The notes below the pieces were generated by a model. It saw only the letters and a program-made list of their open reading frames with translations, was not told the DNA's origin and did not search any database. The translations under genes were made by a program, and so were the position numbers. A stretch of 64,000 bases of DNA. It comes from Actinoplanes sichuanensis. Lineage in GTDB: Bacteria; Actinomycetota; Actinomycetes; Mycobacteriales; Micromonosporaceae. The DNA is taken from NCBI RefSeq assembly GCF_033097365.1, contig NZ_AP028461.1, positions 2,728,001-2,792,000 on the forward strand, read 5' to 3'. Positions 1 to 8,254 of the stretch are shown in pieces. Position 1 is the first letter of the stretch. The number at the start of each line of letters is the position of its first letter.

Positions 1-2
1 TG

Positions 3-1844
3 ACCAACCGGGACTATCCCTCGTGGGGCTACGAGATCGCGCGCGGCGCCACCACGATCTGGGAACGCTGGGACTCGATCAAACCCGACGGCACCTTCGG
101 CGACGTCGGCATGAATTCCTTCAACCACTATGCGTACGGGGCGGTCGGCGACTGGATGTACCGGACCATCGGCGGCATCCGCCCGGACGACGGCGCGCCC
201 GGATACCGGCACGTCACCATCGCGCCGAAACCCGGCGGCGGCCTCACCTCGGCCACGGCCGCCTATCGTTCCCGGTACGGCCGGTTCGTCAGTGACTGGA
301 GTCTCGACGCGGCCGGGCAGATGTCGCTGAACGTGACCGTGCCCGGTAACACCACGGCCACCGTGGAGATCCCGGCGGTGAGCCGCTGGGCCGTCACCGA
401 GGGCGGCCGTCCCGCCGCCGACGCCGACGGCGTCACGTTCGTGCGGATGGACGGGCCCACGGCGGTGTTCACCGTGGGCGCGGGCAGCTACCGGTTCGCC
501 GTCGACACCGTCCGTGGTGACCTCGGCGAGGCCCGGGTCGCCGCCGCGACGCTGGCGTCCGGCACACCGTCGGCTCGGGCTCTGGCGCTCACGATCGCGG
601 CCGCCGACCGTGGCTACGGTGTCGTGTCGCCGCCGGCCACCGCCGCCACCGTGCACGTCGCGCTGGCCGCGGCGGCCGACCTCGACCGCCGGATCGGCCC
701 CGACCGGCGACCCGTGCTGGCCGACATCCGTACCCGCCTGTCCCGGGTCTCGGCCGCCCTGGTCGGCGCGGTCGCGGCGATGAACCCACCGGCCGGGGAC
801 CTGCTTCCCGGGGCGGTCGTCCGGGTCGAGGCGACACTGCAGAACCGGGGCGACACGCCCCTGACCGACGTCCGGATCACCGTGCCGGCACCCATCGGCT
901 GGACCGTGACACCGGTCGCCCCGGCACCGGCGACCACGGTCCGGCCCGGCGGCACGGTGACCGCCCGGTACGACGTCCGGATCGGCGCCGACCAGAGACC
1001 CGGAACCGTCGACCTGACCGGCACCGTCGCCTACCGGCGGCCGGTCGGCACCGCCACCCTGCCGATCAGCGCGGCACTCACCGTCGCACCATCCGTCGAG
1101 ATCACCGCGGTCGACCCGGACCGCGACACCCTGGACCCGGGCGACACCACACAGGTCAGCGTGACGTTGCGTAACCGATCGACGGTTCCGGCGCGAGGAG
1201 ACCTCACCCTCACCGCCCCGGCCGACTGGACGGCCGGTCCGGCACAGCGCTATGACCTGGGCGCCGGGCAGGAACGGACGGTGACGATGCCGGCCACCGC
1301 GCCGGTGACCGTCACCGAGGGCGCCGCCACCCTGACCGCCGCCACCGGCCCCGGTACGGCGGAACGGGCCACCGCCGAGGTCCGGGTCGTCGTCGCGGTG
1401 CCGCCGCCCGGTGCCGTCGACCACGCCGACCTGGGCGACGGCACCTCGGAGCAGGCGCACCGTCTGACCGCCTCGGCGACGTCGGGCACCAACACCGAGG
1501 CCGGGAAGACCCGGCGCTACACCCAGCAGGGCGTCGCCGGCGCCCACTTCGAGTTCGACCTCGCGGTCACCCCCGGGAAGCCGTTCATCCTCCGCGTCGT
1601 CGAGACCTACAACCAGGCACAGATCAAGGACTACGACATTCTCATCGACGGCGTCCTCCTCCACTCCCGCTCCCACCGGCGTACCGCGGGCGGCGAGGGC
1701 ACGGTCGGCTACCAGATCCTGGTCGACCGGGCCGACCTGACAAGCGACGGCACGGTACGTGTCCGTTTCCAGGAGGACACCGACGGCCGTAACTACGACC
1801 CGTCCATCGCCGACGTCTGGTCCCTGCCGGCGACCACCGGCTGA
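3..1844 (+). CDS. Alpha-L-rhamnosidase, GH78 family (C-terminal part; 5' end outside window)
   Basis: The frame is open from the window edge and codes for 613 residues before the TGA. The first 60 residues carry the end of the GH78 catalytic barrel: TTIWERWDS, a segment thought to hold a catalytic Glu, and MNSFNHYAYGAVGDWMYR. A beta-sandwich of the rhamnosidase C-terminal type follows to about residue 170. Two Ig-like stalk domains of the kind found in secreted glycosidases come next (around residues 255-345 and 375-440). The last 120 residues resemble the DUF6805 carbohydrate-associated module (VVETYNQAQIKDYDILIDG). The enzyme should release terminal rhamnose from plant polysaccharides or glycosides and is probably secreted, although the signal peptide is not in view. 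A strong hairpin follows the stop. Confidence 0.9.
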   Translation, partial: TNRDYPSWGYEIARGATTIWERWDSIKPDGTFGDVGMNSFNHYAYGAVGDWMYRTIGGIRPDDGAPGYRHVTIAPKPGGGLTSATAAYRSRYGRFVSDWSLDAAGQMSLNVTVPGNTTATVEIPAVSRWAVTEGGRPAADADGVTFVRMDGPTAVFTVGAGSYRFAVDTVRGDLGEARVAAATLASGTPSARALALTIAAADRGYGVVSPPATAATVHVALAAAADLDRRIGPDRRPVLADIRTRLSRVSAALVGAVAAMNPPAGDLLPGAVVRVEATLQNRGDTPLTDVRITVPAPIGWTVTPVAPAPATTVRPGGTVTARYDVRIGADQRPGTVDLTGTVAYRRPVGTATLPISAALTVAPSVEITAVDPDRDTLDPGDTTQVSVTLRNRSTVPARGDLTLTAPADWTAGPAQRYDLGAGQERTVTMPATAPVTVTEGAATLTAATGPGTAERATAEVRVVVAVPPPGAVDHADLGDGTSEQAHRLTASATSGTNTEAGKTRRYTQQGVAGAHFEFDLAVTPGKPFILRVVETYNQAQIKDYDILIDGVLLHSRSHRRTAGGEGTVGYQILVDRADLTSDGTVRVRFQEDTDGRNYDPSIADVWSLPATTG

Positions 1845-1849
1845 GCCGC

Positions 1850-1886
1850 GACGGCCGCGGTCGTCGTGGTGACGACCGCGGCCGTC
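1850..1886 (+). terminator. Hairpin terminator after the rhamnosidase
   Basis: A perfect 16-bp inverted repeat (1850-1865 and 1871-1886) with the 5-nt loop GTGGT starts five bases after the rhamnosidase stop. There is no T-tract, as is usual for actinobacterial terminators. Confidence 0.8.
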
Positions 1887-2112
1887 TGCACACGTATGGC
1901 GAACGGATGGCGTACGTGTCAACGGCGTGGCCGATGATCGGAGGACCACAGGTGCAGTCGCACTCCGGTTCGGTAGGGGCACGGGGCCCAACCGCGGCGG
2001 AGGCCGGTGACCGGGGCGGGGTTCGTCCACCGGACGACCCCGCCCCGGAGCACTGTGTCGCAAAACCACCATAAGATCGACTTTCGGTGGCTTCGAAGTT
2101 AGCCTGGCCGCA

Positions 2113-5100
2113 ATGCCATCCGAGACTGTCCACTATCGAATCCTGGGCAATGTGGAAGTGCGGCTGAGCGGTGCGAACGTCGTCGTCGCCCGGCCGCGGC
2201 ACCGGGCTGTCCTGGGTTACCTGCTGCTCAACGCGGGCCGGGTCGTCACCGTCGAAGCCCTGGCCGACGCGATGTGGGGCGGGGCCGAGCCGGCGACCGC
2301 CCGGTCTCAGCTGCAGGCCGACATCTCCGCGATCCGTCGGGCCGGTGACGGCCGGTTGGCGCTGCTCAGCCACAGTGGCGGCTACCTGCTCGAAGCCGGG
2401 CCGGCCGACCTCGACTACCTGCGCTTCCAGGAGCTCACCGCACCGACCGGCGACCTCCCACCCGTCGACCGCGTCACGCGGCTGCGGGAGGCTCTCGCGC
2501 TGTGGCGCGGCCCGGCTCTAGCCGACGCCGCCGGCGCCTATGTGGCAACGGCCCGCCGCGCGCTGGGGGAGGAGCGGCTCGCCGCCTGGGAGGAGGTCTT
2601 CGACCTCGAGCTGCAGGCCGGCCGGCACCGCGAGATCGTCCCGGAGCTGGCCGGGATGGCCCGCGACGAGCCGACCCGGGAGCGGCTGTGGATCGCCCTG
2701 ATGACCGCGCTGCATCGGGGTGGCCGCCAGGCGGACGCGCTCGCCGCGGCCCGGGAGATGCGCCGGTTCCTCGCCGATGAGCACGGGCTGGAGCCCGGCA
2801 CGGCGTTCGTGACGGCGGAGCGGACCGTCCTGCAGGCCGTCGGAGCCGTCGAGGACGGCGAGAGCGGACCGCCCGCCCCGGTCTCCCCGGCCCCGGCGCT
2901 GCTGCCGTCCGCCGTCGGGGACTTCACCGGCCGCGCCGCCGAGGTCGCCTGGTTGGACGGCGTGCTCGCGCCGGGTGACGGGCCGCGTCCGGTCGTGACG
3001 ATCACCGGGATGGGCGGGGTCGGCAAGAGCACCCTGGCCGTGCATGCCGCCCACCGGGCCGCCCACGATCATCCGGACGGGCAGCTCTATGCCCGGCTGC
3101 ACGGCACCGACGCACATCCGGCCGAGCCGGGCGACGTGCTCGCCCGTTTCCTGCGGGCCCTCGGCATGGACGAGCGGGCCGTCCCGATCGATCTGACCGA
3201 ACGCGCCGACGTCTACCGCTCGCTGATGGCCGGGCGCCGGATTCTGGTGGTGCTGGACGACGCCGCCGACGAGGCGCAGATCCGGCCGCTGCTGCCCGGC
3301 GGCAACTCCTGCACCACGGTGGTGACCAGCCGCTCCGGGCTGGACGGGCTGGAGGGCGCCGAGCGCCTGCAGTTGGAGGTCTTCTCCGGTGAGGAGGCCG
3401 TGGCGTTCCTCGACCGGGTCGCCACCGCACACCGGGTGACCGACGATCCGGCGGAGAGCGCCGCGATCCTGCAGCTGGTCGGGCGCCTGCCGCTCGCCGT
3501 CCGGATCGTCGGCGCCCGCCTGCGGTCCCGCCCGGCCTGGCCGATGTCGCGCCTCACCCGGGCACTGCGCGACGAGCGCCGGCGTCTGGATCACCTGGTC
3601 GCGGGTGACCTGGCGGTGCGCACTTCGATCGCCGCCAGCTACCGGGCGATCGGCGAGCCCGCCCGGCGACTGGCCCGCCGGCTCAGCCTGTTCGCTCTGC
3701 CGGATCTCCCGTCGTGGCTGGCCGCTGTCGTCACCGGGACCTCCACCGCGGAGGCCGAGGACCTGCTCGAGGAGTTGGTCGACGCCCAGTTGCTGTTCGA
3801 CGCGGGCACCGACACCACCGGTGGCGGCCGCTACGGTTTCCATGACCTGGTTCTGCTCTACCTGCGTGAACGCGCCCGTGCCGAGGAACCGTCCGAGGGC
3901 GCCGAGGTGCTGAGCGCCGGCCTGGGCGGCTATCTGTGGCTCGCCCGCCGGATGAGCGAGCGGATCCCCGGCCCGTGTTACGCCGCGGTGCGGGGCGACG
4001 CCATCGAGGTGGCGGTCCCCGGGGCCGACGACCTGCCCGACCCGCTCGACTGGTTCGCGGGCGAACGGTTGTCGCTGCCCGCCGCGATCCGGCAGGCCTG
4101 CGACATCGGCGCGCTCGACGCGGCCTTCGAACTGGCCGGCTGCCTGGAGAAGTTCTTCGACATCCGGGGCGTCTACATCGACTGGCGGTCCACCAACGAC
4201 TACGTGCTCGCCGCCTGCCGGGCCGCCGGGCACCGCCTCGGTGAGGCCGTCATGTTGCGGGGCCTGATCGAGCTCTCCACCTGGCACGAGGCGGACCACC
4301 CGGGCGCGGCCATGGAGCGCATGCTCCGCGACGCCGACCACCTGTTCGAACTGTTCACCGAGGCGGGCCACGGTCCCGGCATGGCCGACGCGGCGGTGGA
4401 TCAGGCGTGGGCGCTGGCGGCGACCGGTGACTACGATCGGGCGGCCGCATGCGCCGACGCCGCGATCGTGCTGGCCGAACAGCACGAGCACCTCGGCGGT
4501 CAGTCCCGCGCCCACGTGGCCCGCGCCGTCGTCTACGGCGAGTCGCTGGCACTGCCGGAGGCCGAGCGGCACCTCACCATCGCGCTGCGGCTCGCCCGGC
4601 GGCTGGGCAACCAGCGTTACGTGGCGACCACCCTCCAGTTCATCGGCGTGTTGAACACCCGGGCCGGCCGTGCTGCCGAGGCGATCATCGCGTTGGACGA
4701 GTCGCTGCGGATCCTGCGGCGCTATCAGGACCGCTACGCCGAGGTGTTGACCCTGCTGACGCTGGCCCGGGCACACCTTCCGAAGCATCCGGCGCGGGCC
4801 TTCGCCACCGAGGCGCTGACCATCGCCCGCGAATACAACCTGCCGCATCACACCGCGGACGCCCTCGGTGTCCTCGGCGTGATCGAGTTGGCCGAGGGCA
4901 ACCACGATGCGGCGATCAAACATCTGGAGGCTTCGGTACGGCTGTGGCGGCGCCGTGGCTGGCCCGCGTTCCTCGCCGAGGCTCTGCGCAAACTCGGTGA
5001 CGCGCAGGCACGGGCCGACCCGAGCGCCGCCCGGCGAGCGTTCAGCGAGGCCCGCGACATTCACCAGCGCCTCGGCCACACCGACACCGCGGCGGAGTTG

Positions 5101-5142
5101 ACCACCCTGATCAGCGCCCTCGACCGCAGCGCCCGCTGCTGA
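2113..5142 (+). CDS. AfsR/SARP-type transcriptional regulator (BTAD, NB-ARC, TPR)
   Basis: This 1009-residue protein has the full AfsR-type layout. Residues 5-95 form an OmpR-like winged helix (YRILGNVEVRLSG; LGYLLLNAGRVVTVEALADA). Residues 96-245 are a BTAD bacterial transcriptional activation domain. An NB-ARC/STAND ATPase follows with Walker A GMGGVGKSTLA at about 298-308 and Walker B ILVVLDDA at about 376-383. The C-terminal 350 residues are TPR helices. Members activate secondary metabolism or other specialised genes after ATP and ligand input. No biosynthetic cluster adjoins, so the target is unknown. The ATG at 2113 starts just at the conserved head, but no clear ribosome binding site precedes it. 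Possible -10 elements lie in the AT-richer stretch 2061-2100. Confidence 0.93.
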   Translation: MPSETVHYRILGNVEVRLSGANVVVARPRHRAVLGYLLLNAGRVVTVEALADAMWGGAEPATARSQLQADISAIRRAGDGRLALLSHSGGYLLEAGPADLDYLRFQELTAPTGDLPPVDRVTRLREALALWRGPALADAAGAYVATARRALGEERLAAWEEVFDLELQAGRHREIVPELAGMARDEPTRERLWIALMTALHRGGRQADALAAAREMRRFLADEHGLEPGTAFVTAERTVLQAVGAVEDGESGPPAPVSPAPALLPSAVGDFTGRAAEVAWLDGVLAPGDGPRPVVTITGMGGVGKSTLAVHAAHRAAHDHPDGQLYARLHGTDAHPAEPGDVLARFLRALGMDERAVPIDLTERADVYRSLMAGRRILVVLDDAADEAQIRPLLPGGNSCTTVVTSRSGLDGLEGAERLQLEVFSGEEAVAFLDRVATAHRVTDDPAESAAILQLVGRLPLAVRIVGARLRSRPAWPMSRLTRALRDERRRLDHLVAGDLAVRTSIAASYRAIGEPARRLARRLSLFALPDLPSWLAAVVTGTSTAEAEDLLEELVDAQLLFDAGTDTTGGGRYGFHDLVLLYLRERARAEEPSEGAEVLSAGLGGYLWLARRMSERIPGPCYAAVRGDAIEVAVPGADDLPDPLDWFAGERLSLPAAIRQACDIGALDAAFELAGCLEKFFDIRGVYIDWRSTNDYVLAACRAAGHRLGEAVMLRGLIELSTWHEADHPGAAMERMLRDADHLFELFTEAGHGPGMADAAVDQAWALAATGDYDRAAACADAAIVLAEQHEHLGGQSRAHVARAVVYGESLALPEAERHLTIALRLARRLGNQRYVATTLQFIGVLNTRAGRAAEAIIALDESLRILRRYQDRYAEVLTLLTLARAHLPKHPARAFATEALTIAREYNLPHHTADALGVLGVIELAEGNHDAAIKHLEASVRLWRRRGWPAFLAEALRKLGDAQARADPSAARRAFSEARDIHQRLGHTDTAAELTTLISALDRSARC

Positions 5143-5159
5143 CCGGCCCGCGAACGAAG

Positions 5160-5180
5160 CATCCGGGGTTGCCCCGCATG
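5160..5180. terminator. Short hairpin between convergent genes
   Basis: The sequence CATCCGGGGTTGCCCCGCATG forms a 5-bp GC stem on a 3-nt loop, extended by three more pairs beyond one mismatch. It lies between the AfsR-like gene and the convergent membrane-protein gene and could serve both. Confidence 0.45.
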
Positions 5181-5208
5181 ACCGGCGACGGCCGATGACG
5201 CGCCGACG

Positions 5209-5925
5209 TCAACTGACCGCCACCAACCAGGTGAACAGGACGGCCGGAATGCTGAGGTACAGCGACATCAGGAGATCGCCGCGGCGTTCCTTCTTGAAGA
5301 GATCCGCCAAGGCGTCCAGATCCTCGACGGTCGTGTTGCCGTCGTCGGAAGTCGTGGCCTCCAGGCGTCGAACTCCATCCGTTCCGATGCGTAAGGTCCC
5401 GGCGGCGACGATTGGAAGATCACCGCGAACGTGGAAACTCTCCGATGCGCGTATTCCCCAGGAATCGCTTTCTTCGACGTAGCTGTGTTCTGCCATGGGC
5501 CGGCCGGCGTAAAGTGCTTTGCGGGCGATTTCCAGAGATATCTCCAGCTGTCGTCCGTCGTGATAGATGGCCAGGGTGCCGTGTTCCGTCCAGTCTTTTT
5601 CCATTTCCGGAGGGATGTCTCGATGGCCGGTCGAACCGGTGCGGGACTTCCACCAGACCAGGTCGTGGCGGCTGGACGTGCCCGAAGCGGCGGTGTGGCC
5701 GAACACCATGACGGGTATGCCCTCCGGGGCTTCGCCGACTTCCGCCACGGTCAGTAAAGGTCGTTGAGCCAGCCGGCGCTTCTGCGCCGCGGAAAACAGC
5801 AGCGTCACCGGGCCTATGGCGGCGGCGAACCAAAACAATAGGGCGATGAGGGCGAAACAGGACAAAATGGCGAAGGAGGAGTCGCTCTTCTCGGTGATCG
5901 CCTCAAAGAGACCTCTGCCCGTCAC
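5209..5925 (-). CDS. Membrane protein with two terminal TM helices, GIDE-like middle
   Basis: The protein has 238 residues. A hydrophobic segment lies near the N terminus (FAILSCFALIALLFWFAAAIGPVTLLF, about residues 17-43, quoted here only as a landmark stretch) and a second one sits at the extreme C terminus. The soluble middle begins LLTVAEVGEAPEGIPVMVFG, which recalls the GIDE/MULAN-type membrane domain; that assignment is tentative. The GTG at 5925 is chosen because the reading frame upstream of it runs into the divergent kinase gene. Its start lies only nine bases from the kinase ATG, so the two genes must have overlapping or internal promoters. Function is unknown. Confidence 0.7.
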   Translation of the reverse strand: MTGRGLFEAITEKSDSSFAILSCFALIALLFWFAAAIGPVTLLFSAAQKRRLAQRPLLTVAEVGEAPEGIPVMVFGHTAASGTSSRHDLVWWKSRTGSTGHRDIPPEMEKDWTEHGTLAIYHDGRQLEISLEIARKALYAGRPMAEHSYVEESDSWGIRASESFHVRGDLPIVAAGTLRIGTDGVRRLEATTSDDGNTTVEDLDALADLFKKERRGDLLMSLYLSIPAVLFTWLVAVS

Positions 5926-5934
5926 GATTCCAGT

Positions 5935-7367
5935 ATGGACCGCCGGGGAGTGGTCGCCGGCCGTTACCGTCTGGTCCGGGAATTGGGGCGCGGCGGCATG
6001 GGCGCCGTGTGGCACGCCCACGACGAACTTCTCGCGCGTGACGTGGCGGTGAAGGAAGTCCACCTGCTGGGCGCGGCGTCCGACGGGGTCGATCCGGTCA
6101 CGCCGCGCGTACTGCGTGAGGCCCGGGCCGCCGCCCAGCTCAAGCATCCGGCGATCATCACCGTGCATGACGTCGTCGTCGACAGCGGACGGCCGTGGAT
6201 CGTGATGGAGCTGGTGGGTGGACGTTCGCTGAGCCAGATCGTCGACGACGACGGTGCGGTGCCCGAGCAGGGAGCCGCACTGATCGGGCTACGGGTTCTC
6301 GAGGCGCTCCGGGTCGCGCACCAGCAGGGCGTCCTGCACCGGGACGTGAAACCACCGAACATCCTGCTCGACGGTGACCGGGTGGTCTTGACCGATTTCG
6401 GGATCTCCGCGATCGACGGAGCGGCCGGCGGCTGACCGCGGAGTCCGCAGCACGGTCCCTGACAGAGATCGCTTTCCCGGTCACGGCATCAGGGTCGCGT
6501 TCACGGTCGCGGTGGGCACTGCGACGGCGCCCCCGGCCCGAGGGCGTGAGCATGCCGGCGACACGGCCCGCCCCGCCGGGCGACGAGACCGACGTCCCGG
6601 TCGACGGCGTCGCACCCCCGGTCGAGCCGGACGTGGTGGCAGAGGCGCCGGCCGCGCGCAGCCGGAGAACGTCGTGGATCGCCGGTTCGGTGGTCCTCGG
6701 ACTGCTGGTGGTCGGGGCCTCTGCGGGAGAGTTGCTGGCCAGGACACATCGCGGTCCGGACGGCGAGGCGGTCTCCACCCCTGGCACGAACTCGGCGAGC
6801 CGGGTTCCGGCCTCCGGGTCCGTACCGCCGTCGCCGCCGTTGACCATCCCGTCGCCGCCGGCCGGTTTCAAGACCGTCGACTATCGAGACACGCTCACGA
6901 TCGCCGTGCCGCAGAAATGGCTGGGCGGCAACGACAGCTGGTCGAGCCCGGACGAACGTCCCCACCCGTGGGTGCACTTGATATTCATCCAGGACACGGT
7001 GTGTGCCGAAGTGTCGGCGGCAACCTACTTGACCGAGCGGGAACAGGGCACCAAGCAGTACCACGCCCACCACCGGATCCGTCTGACCGACATCGACGCG
7101 CCGGTGGGCGGGACCAGCGCGGCCGAGTGGGAATACACGACCACGAGCACCCACTACTCCCAAGGCGGCTACGGGCGCTACATCACGAGGGCGATCACCC
7201 TCGCCAATGGCGATCTCTACCTGTTCAGCGTGTCGATGGACGCAGATTCGCGGACGGAATTGAACCGTGAATGGGCGCAGATGAAACCGACCCTGACCCG
7301 GATCCTGAACAGCGCGCGGCTCATCGGTGTGCCTTCACCGTCCATGCCGCCATCGAGAACCAACTGA
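5935..7367 (+). pseudogene. Ser/Thr protein kinase of PknB type, internally deleted and frameshifted
   Basis: Residues 1-166 (5935-6435) form a normal kinase N-lobe and catalytic loop: glycine loop LGRGGMGAVW, the lysine in VAVKEV, catalytic HRDVKPPN, and LTDFGISAIDG. A TGA then stops the frame at 6433. Read one frame over, from about 6420, the DNA continues without a stop as RRLTAESAARSLTEIA, which looks like the closing helix of a kinase domain. It then runs through a Pro-rich linker, a transmembrane helix (WIAGSVVLGLLVVGASAG) and an extracellular domain ending at 7367. The activation loop and most of the C-lobe are missing. I infer a deletion of roughly 100 codons that also shifted the frame. 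The downstream part could still be translated from GTG 6546 as a 273-residue membrane protein. Confidence 0.75.
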
Positions 7368-7417
7368 GGAGGCCGCCATCCGAGCGTGGATCACCTACGA
7401 AAACGCCCACCGGGACC

Positions 7418-7834
7418 TCAGTCGCCGATGCGGCGCACGACCGTGGCGAGGATGTGGGTGATCGGGATGAAGCCCAGGTGCCGCGAGTCGAGGCTCTGCG
7501 CCCGGTTGTCGCCGAGCACCGCGACGTGGCCGTGCGGCACGACGGCGGCTGCCATCCCGTCCGGGGCGGCGTCGTCCGCGACCGCCGCGATCCGTTTGAC
7601 CAGCACCGGCCCGTCGGAGGATCCCGGCACCCCATGCGGGCGCGGGTTGCGGAACACCACCACGTCGCCGCGCCGAGGTGTGGCCGTACGCCGGCGGCGG
7701 GCGATCAGCCGGTCGCCGTCGCGGTAGGTCGGCTGCATGCTCGGGCCGCGGACGACGGCCACGAGTACGGCGGTTCGAATCCACAGTGCACCGGCCCCGG
7801 CCAGTGCGAGCACCGCGGCGGCGGCGATCAGCAA
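7418..7834 (-). CDS. Short S26-family (type I) signal peptidase
   Basis: The protein has 138 residues. An N-terminal hydrophobic helix (residues 1-28) is followed by the S26 boxes: GPSMQPT with catalytic Ser32, GDVVVFRNP, VLVKRIAAV with catalytic Lys80, and LGDNRAQSLDSRHLGF. It is shorter than a housekeeping signal peptidase and has only one membrane anchor. The TTG at 7834 is supported by GGAGG six bases upstream. It lies on the same strand just after a small cysteine-containing peptide gene and an ABC exporter. I infer that it trims the exported peptide after its AEA motif. A general signal peptidase paralogue is the alternative. Confidence 0.88.
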   Translation of the reverse strand: MLIAAAAVLALAGAGALWIRTAVLVAVVRGPSMQPTYRDGDRLIARRRRTATPRRGDVVVFRNPRPHGVPGSSDGPVLVKRIAAVADDAAPDGMAAAVVPHGHVAVLGDNRAQSLDSRHLGFIPITHILATVVRRIGD

Positions 7835-7860
7835 AGCGGTCCTCCGTCTGACGAGGAAGT

Positions 7861-7890
7861 CCTGCCGCCGAGTGGTCGCCCGGCGGCAGG
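7861..7890 (-). terminator. Hairpin upstream of the signal peptidase gene
   Basis: A perfect 10-bp stem (CCTGCCGCCG with CGGCGGCAGG) encloses a 10-nt loop. It follows a TAG (7900-7902) that closes a short orphan reading frame, and precedes the signal peptidase ribosome binding site. Confidence 0.55.
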
Positions 7891-7899
7891 AACAACACC

Positions 7900-7968
7900 C
7901 TACGTGGAGCAGCCGCAGGCGACGTGGGTGACGCGGTCACCGTCGCGAGCAGACTGGCCGGCGCGGGT
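7900..7968 (-). other. Orphan 22-codon frame ending CGCST, possible peptide remnant
   Basis: On the minus strand an open frame without any start codon ends VTHVACGCST-stop, directly ahead of the 7861-7890 hairpin. It sits between two hairpins, beside a real small-peptide gene. It could be the tail of a decayed second precursor. It may also be chance, because the frame is short and no start is visible. Confidence 0.2.
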
Positions 7969-7995
7969 TCACCCGCCGATCGGCGGGTGAACCCG
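7964..7995 (-). terminator. 32-bp perfect palindrome after the peptide gene
   Basis: The 32 bases 7964-7995 are a perfect palindrome centred between 7979 and 7980. It begins six bases after the stop of the peptide gene. A strong partial terminator here would let the peptide be made in excess over the downstream signal peptidase. A protein-binding site is the alternative. Confidence 0.65.
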
Positions 7996-8000
7996 GGCGA

Positions 8001-8204
8001 CTACTGCCGGGGGCAGCTGTAGGTCACCTTCGCCGGGCAGGAGTCGTAGTTCCTGGTGATCTTGTACCGGACGACGCCGTCGGCGCCGGCGCAGTAGCCG
8101 GCTGGGGTGCGCACCGTGCTGATCAGGACGCAGGCCGCCTCGGCCTCCGTCGTGGGGGCCACCATCGCCAGCAGACGGTCGGCAAGCTTGCCCATCATGC
8201 TCAT
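8001..8204 (-). CDS. Small cysteine-containing peptide, probable exported precursor
   Basis: The product is a 67-residue peptide. The ATG at 8204 has GGAGGGAG about six bases upstream, which decides the start. Residues 1-23 form an amphipathic, charged leader (GKLADRLLAMVAP) that lacks the hydrophobic core of a Sec signal and ends TEAEA. The remaining 44 residues hold four cysteines (25, 38, 56, 64) in a basic, Tyr/Thr-rich sequence ending in SCPRQ. An ABC exporter is immediately upstream on the same strand and a small signal peptidase follows. I infer a leader-directed export substrate, possibly disulfide-bonded or otherwise modified. No modification enzyme is encoded next to it. I do not recognise the family. 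Confidence 0.75.
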   Translation of the reverse strand: MSMMGKLADRLLAMVAPTTEAEAACVLISTVRTPAGYCAGADGVVRYKITRNYDSCPAKVTYSCPRQ

Positions 8205-8254
8205 CTGTTGCTCCCTCCAGTGCACCGGCCGGTGGGTTTCCCGGCCGGTATCTC

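Noticed and set aside
2518..5079. Long minus-strand open frame of 853 codons
   Set aside because: It mirrors the AfsR-type gene; the translation is Gln/Gly/Arg-rich without any domain, a usual high-GC antisense artefact.
7395..7940. Alternative minus-strand frame over the signal peptidase
   Set aside because: The translation is Arg/Pro-rich without motifs; the overlapping frame has the complete S26 boxes and a proper ribosome binding site.
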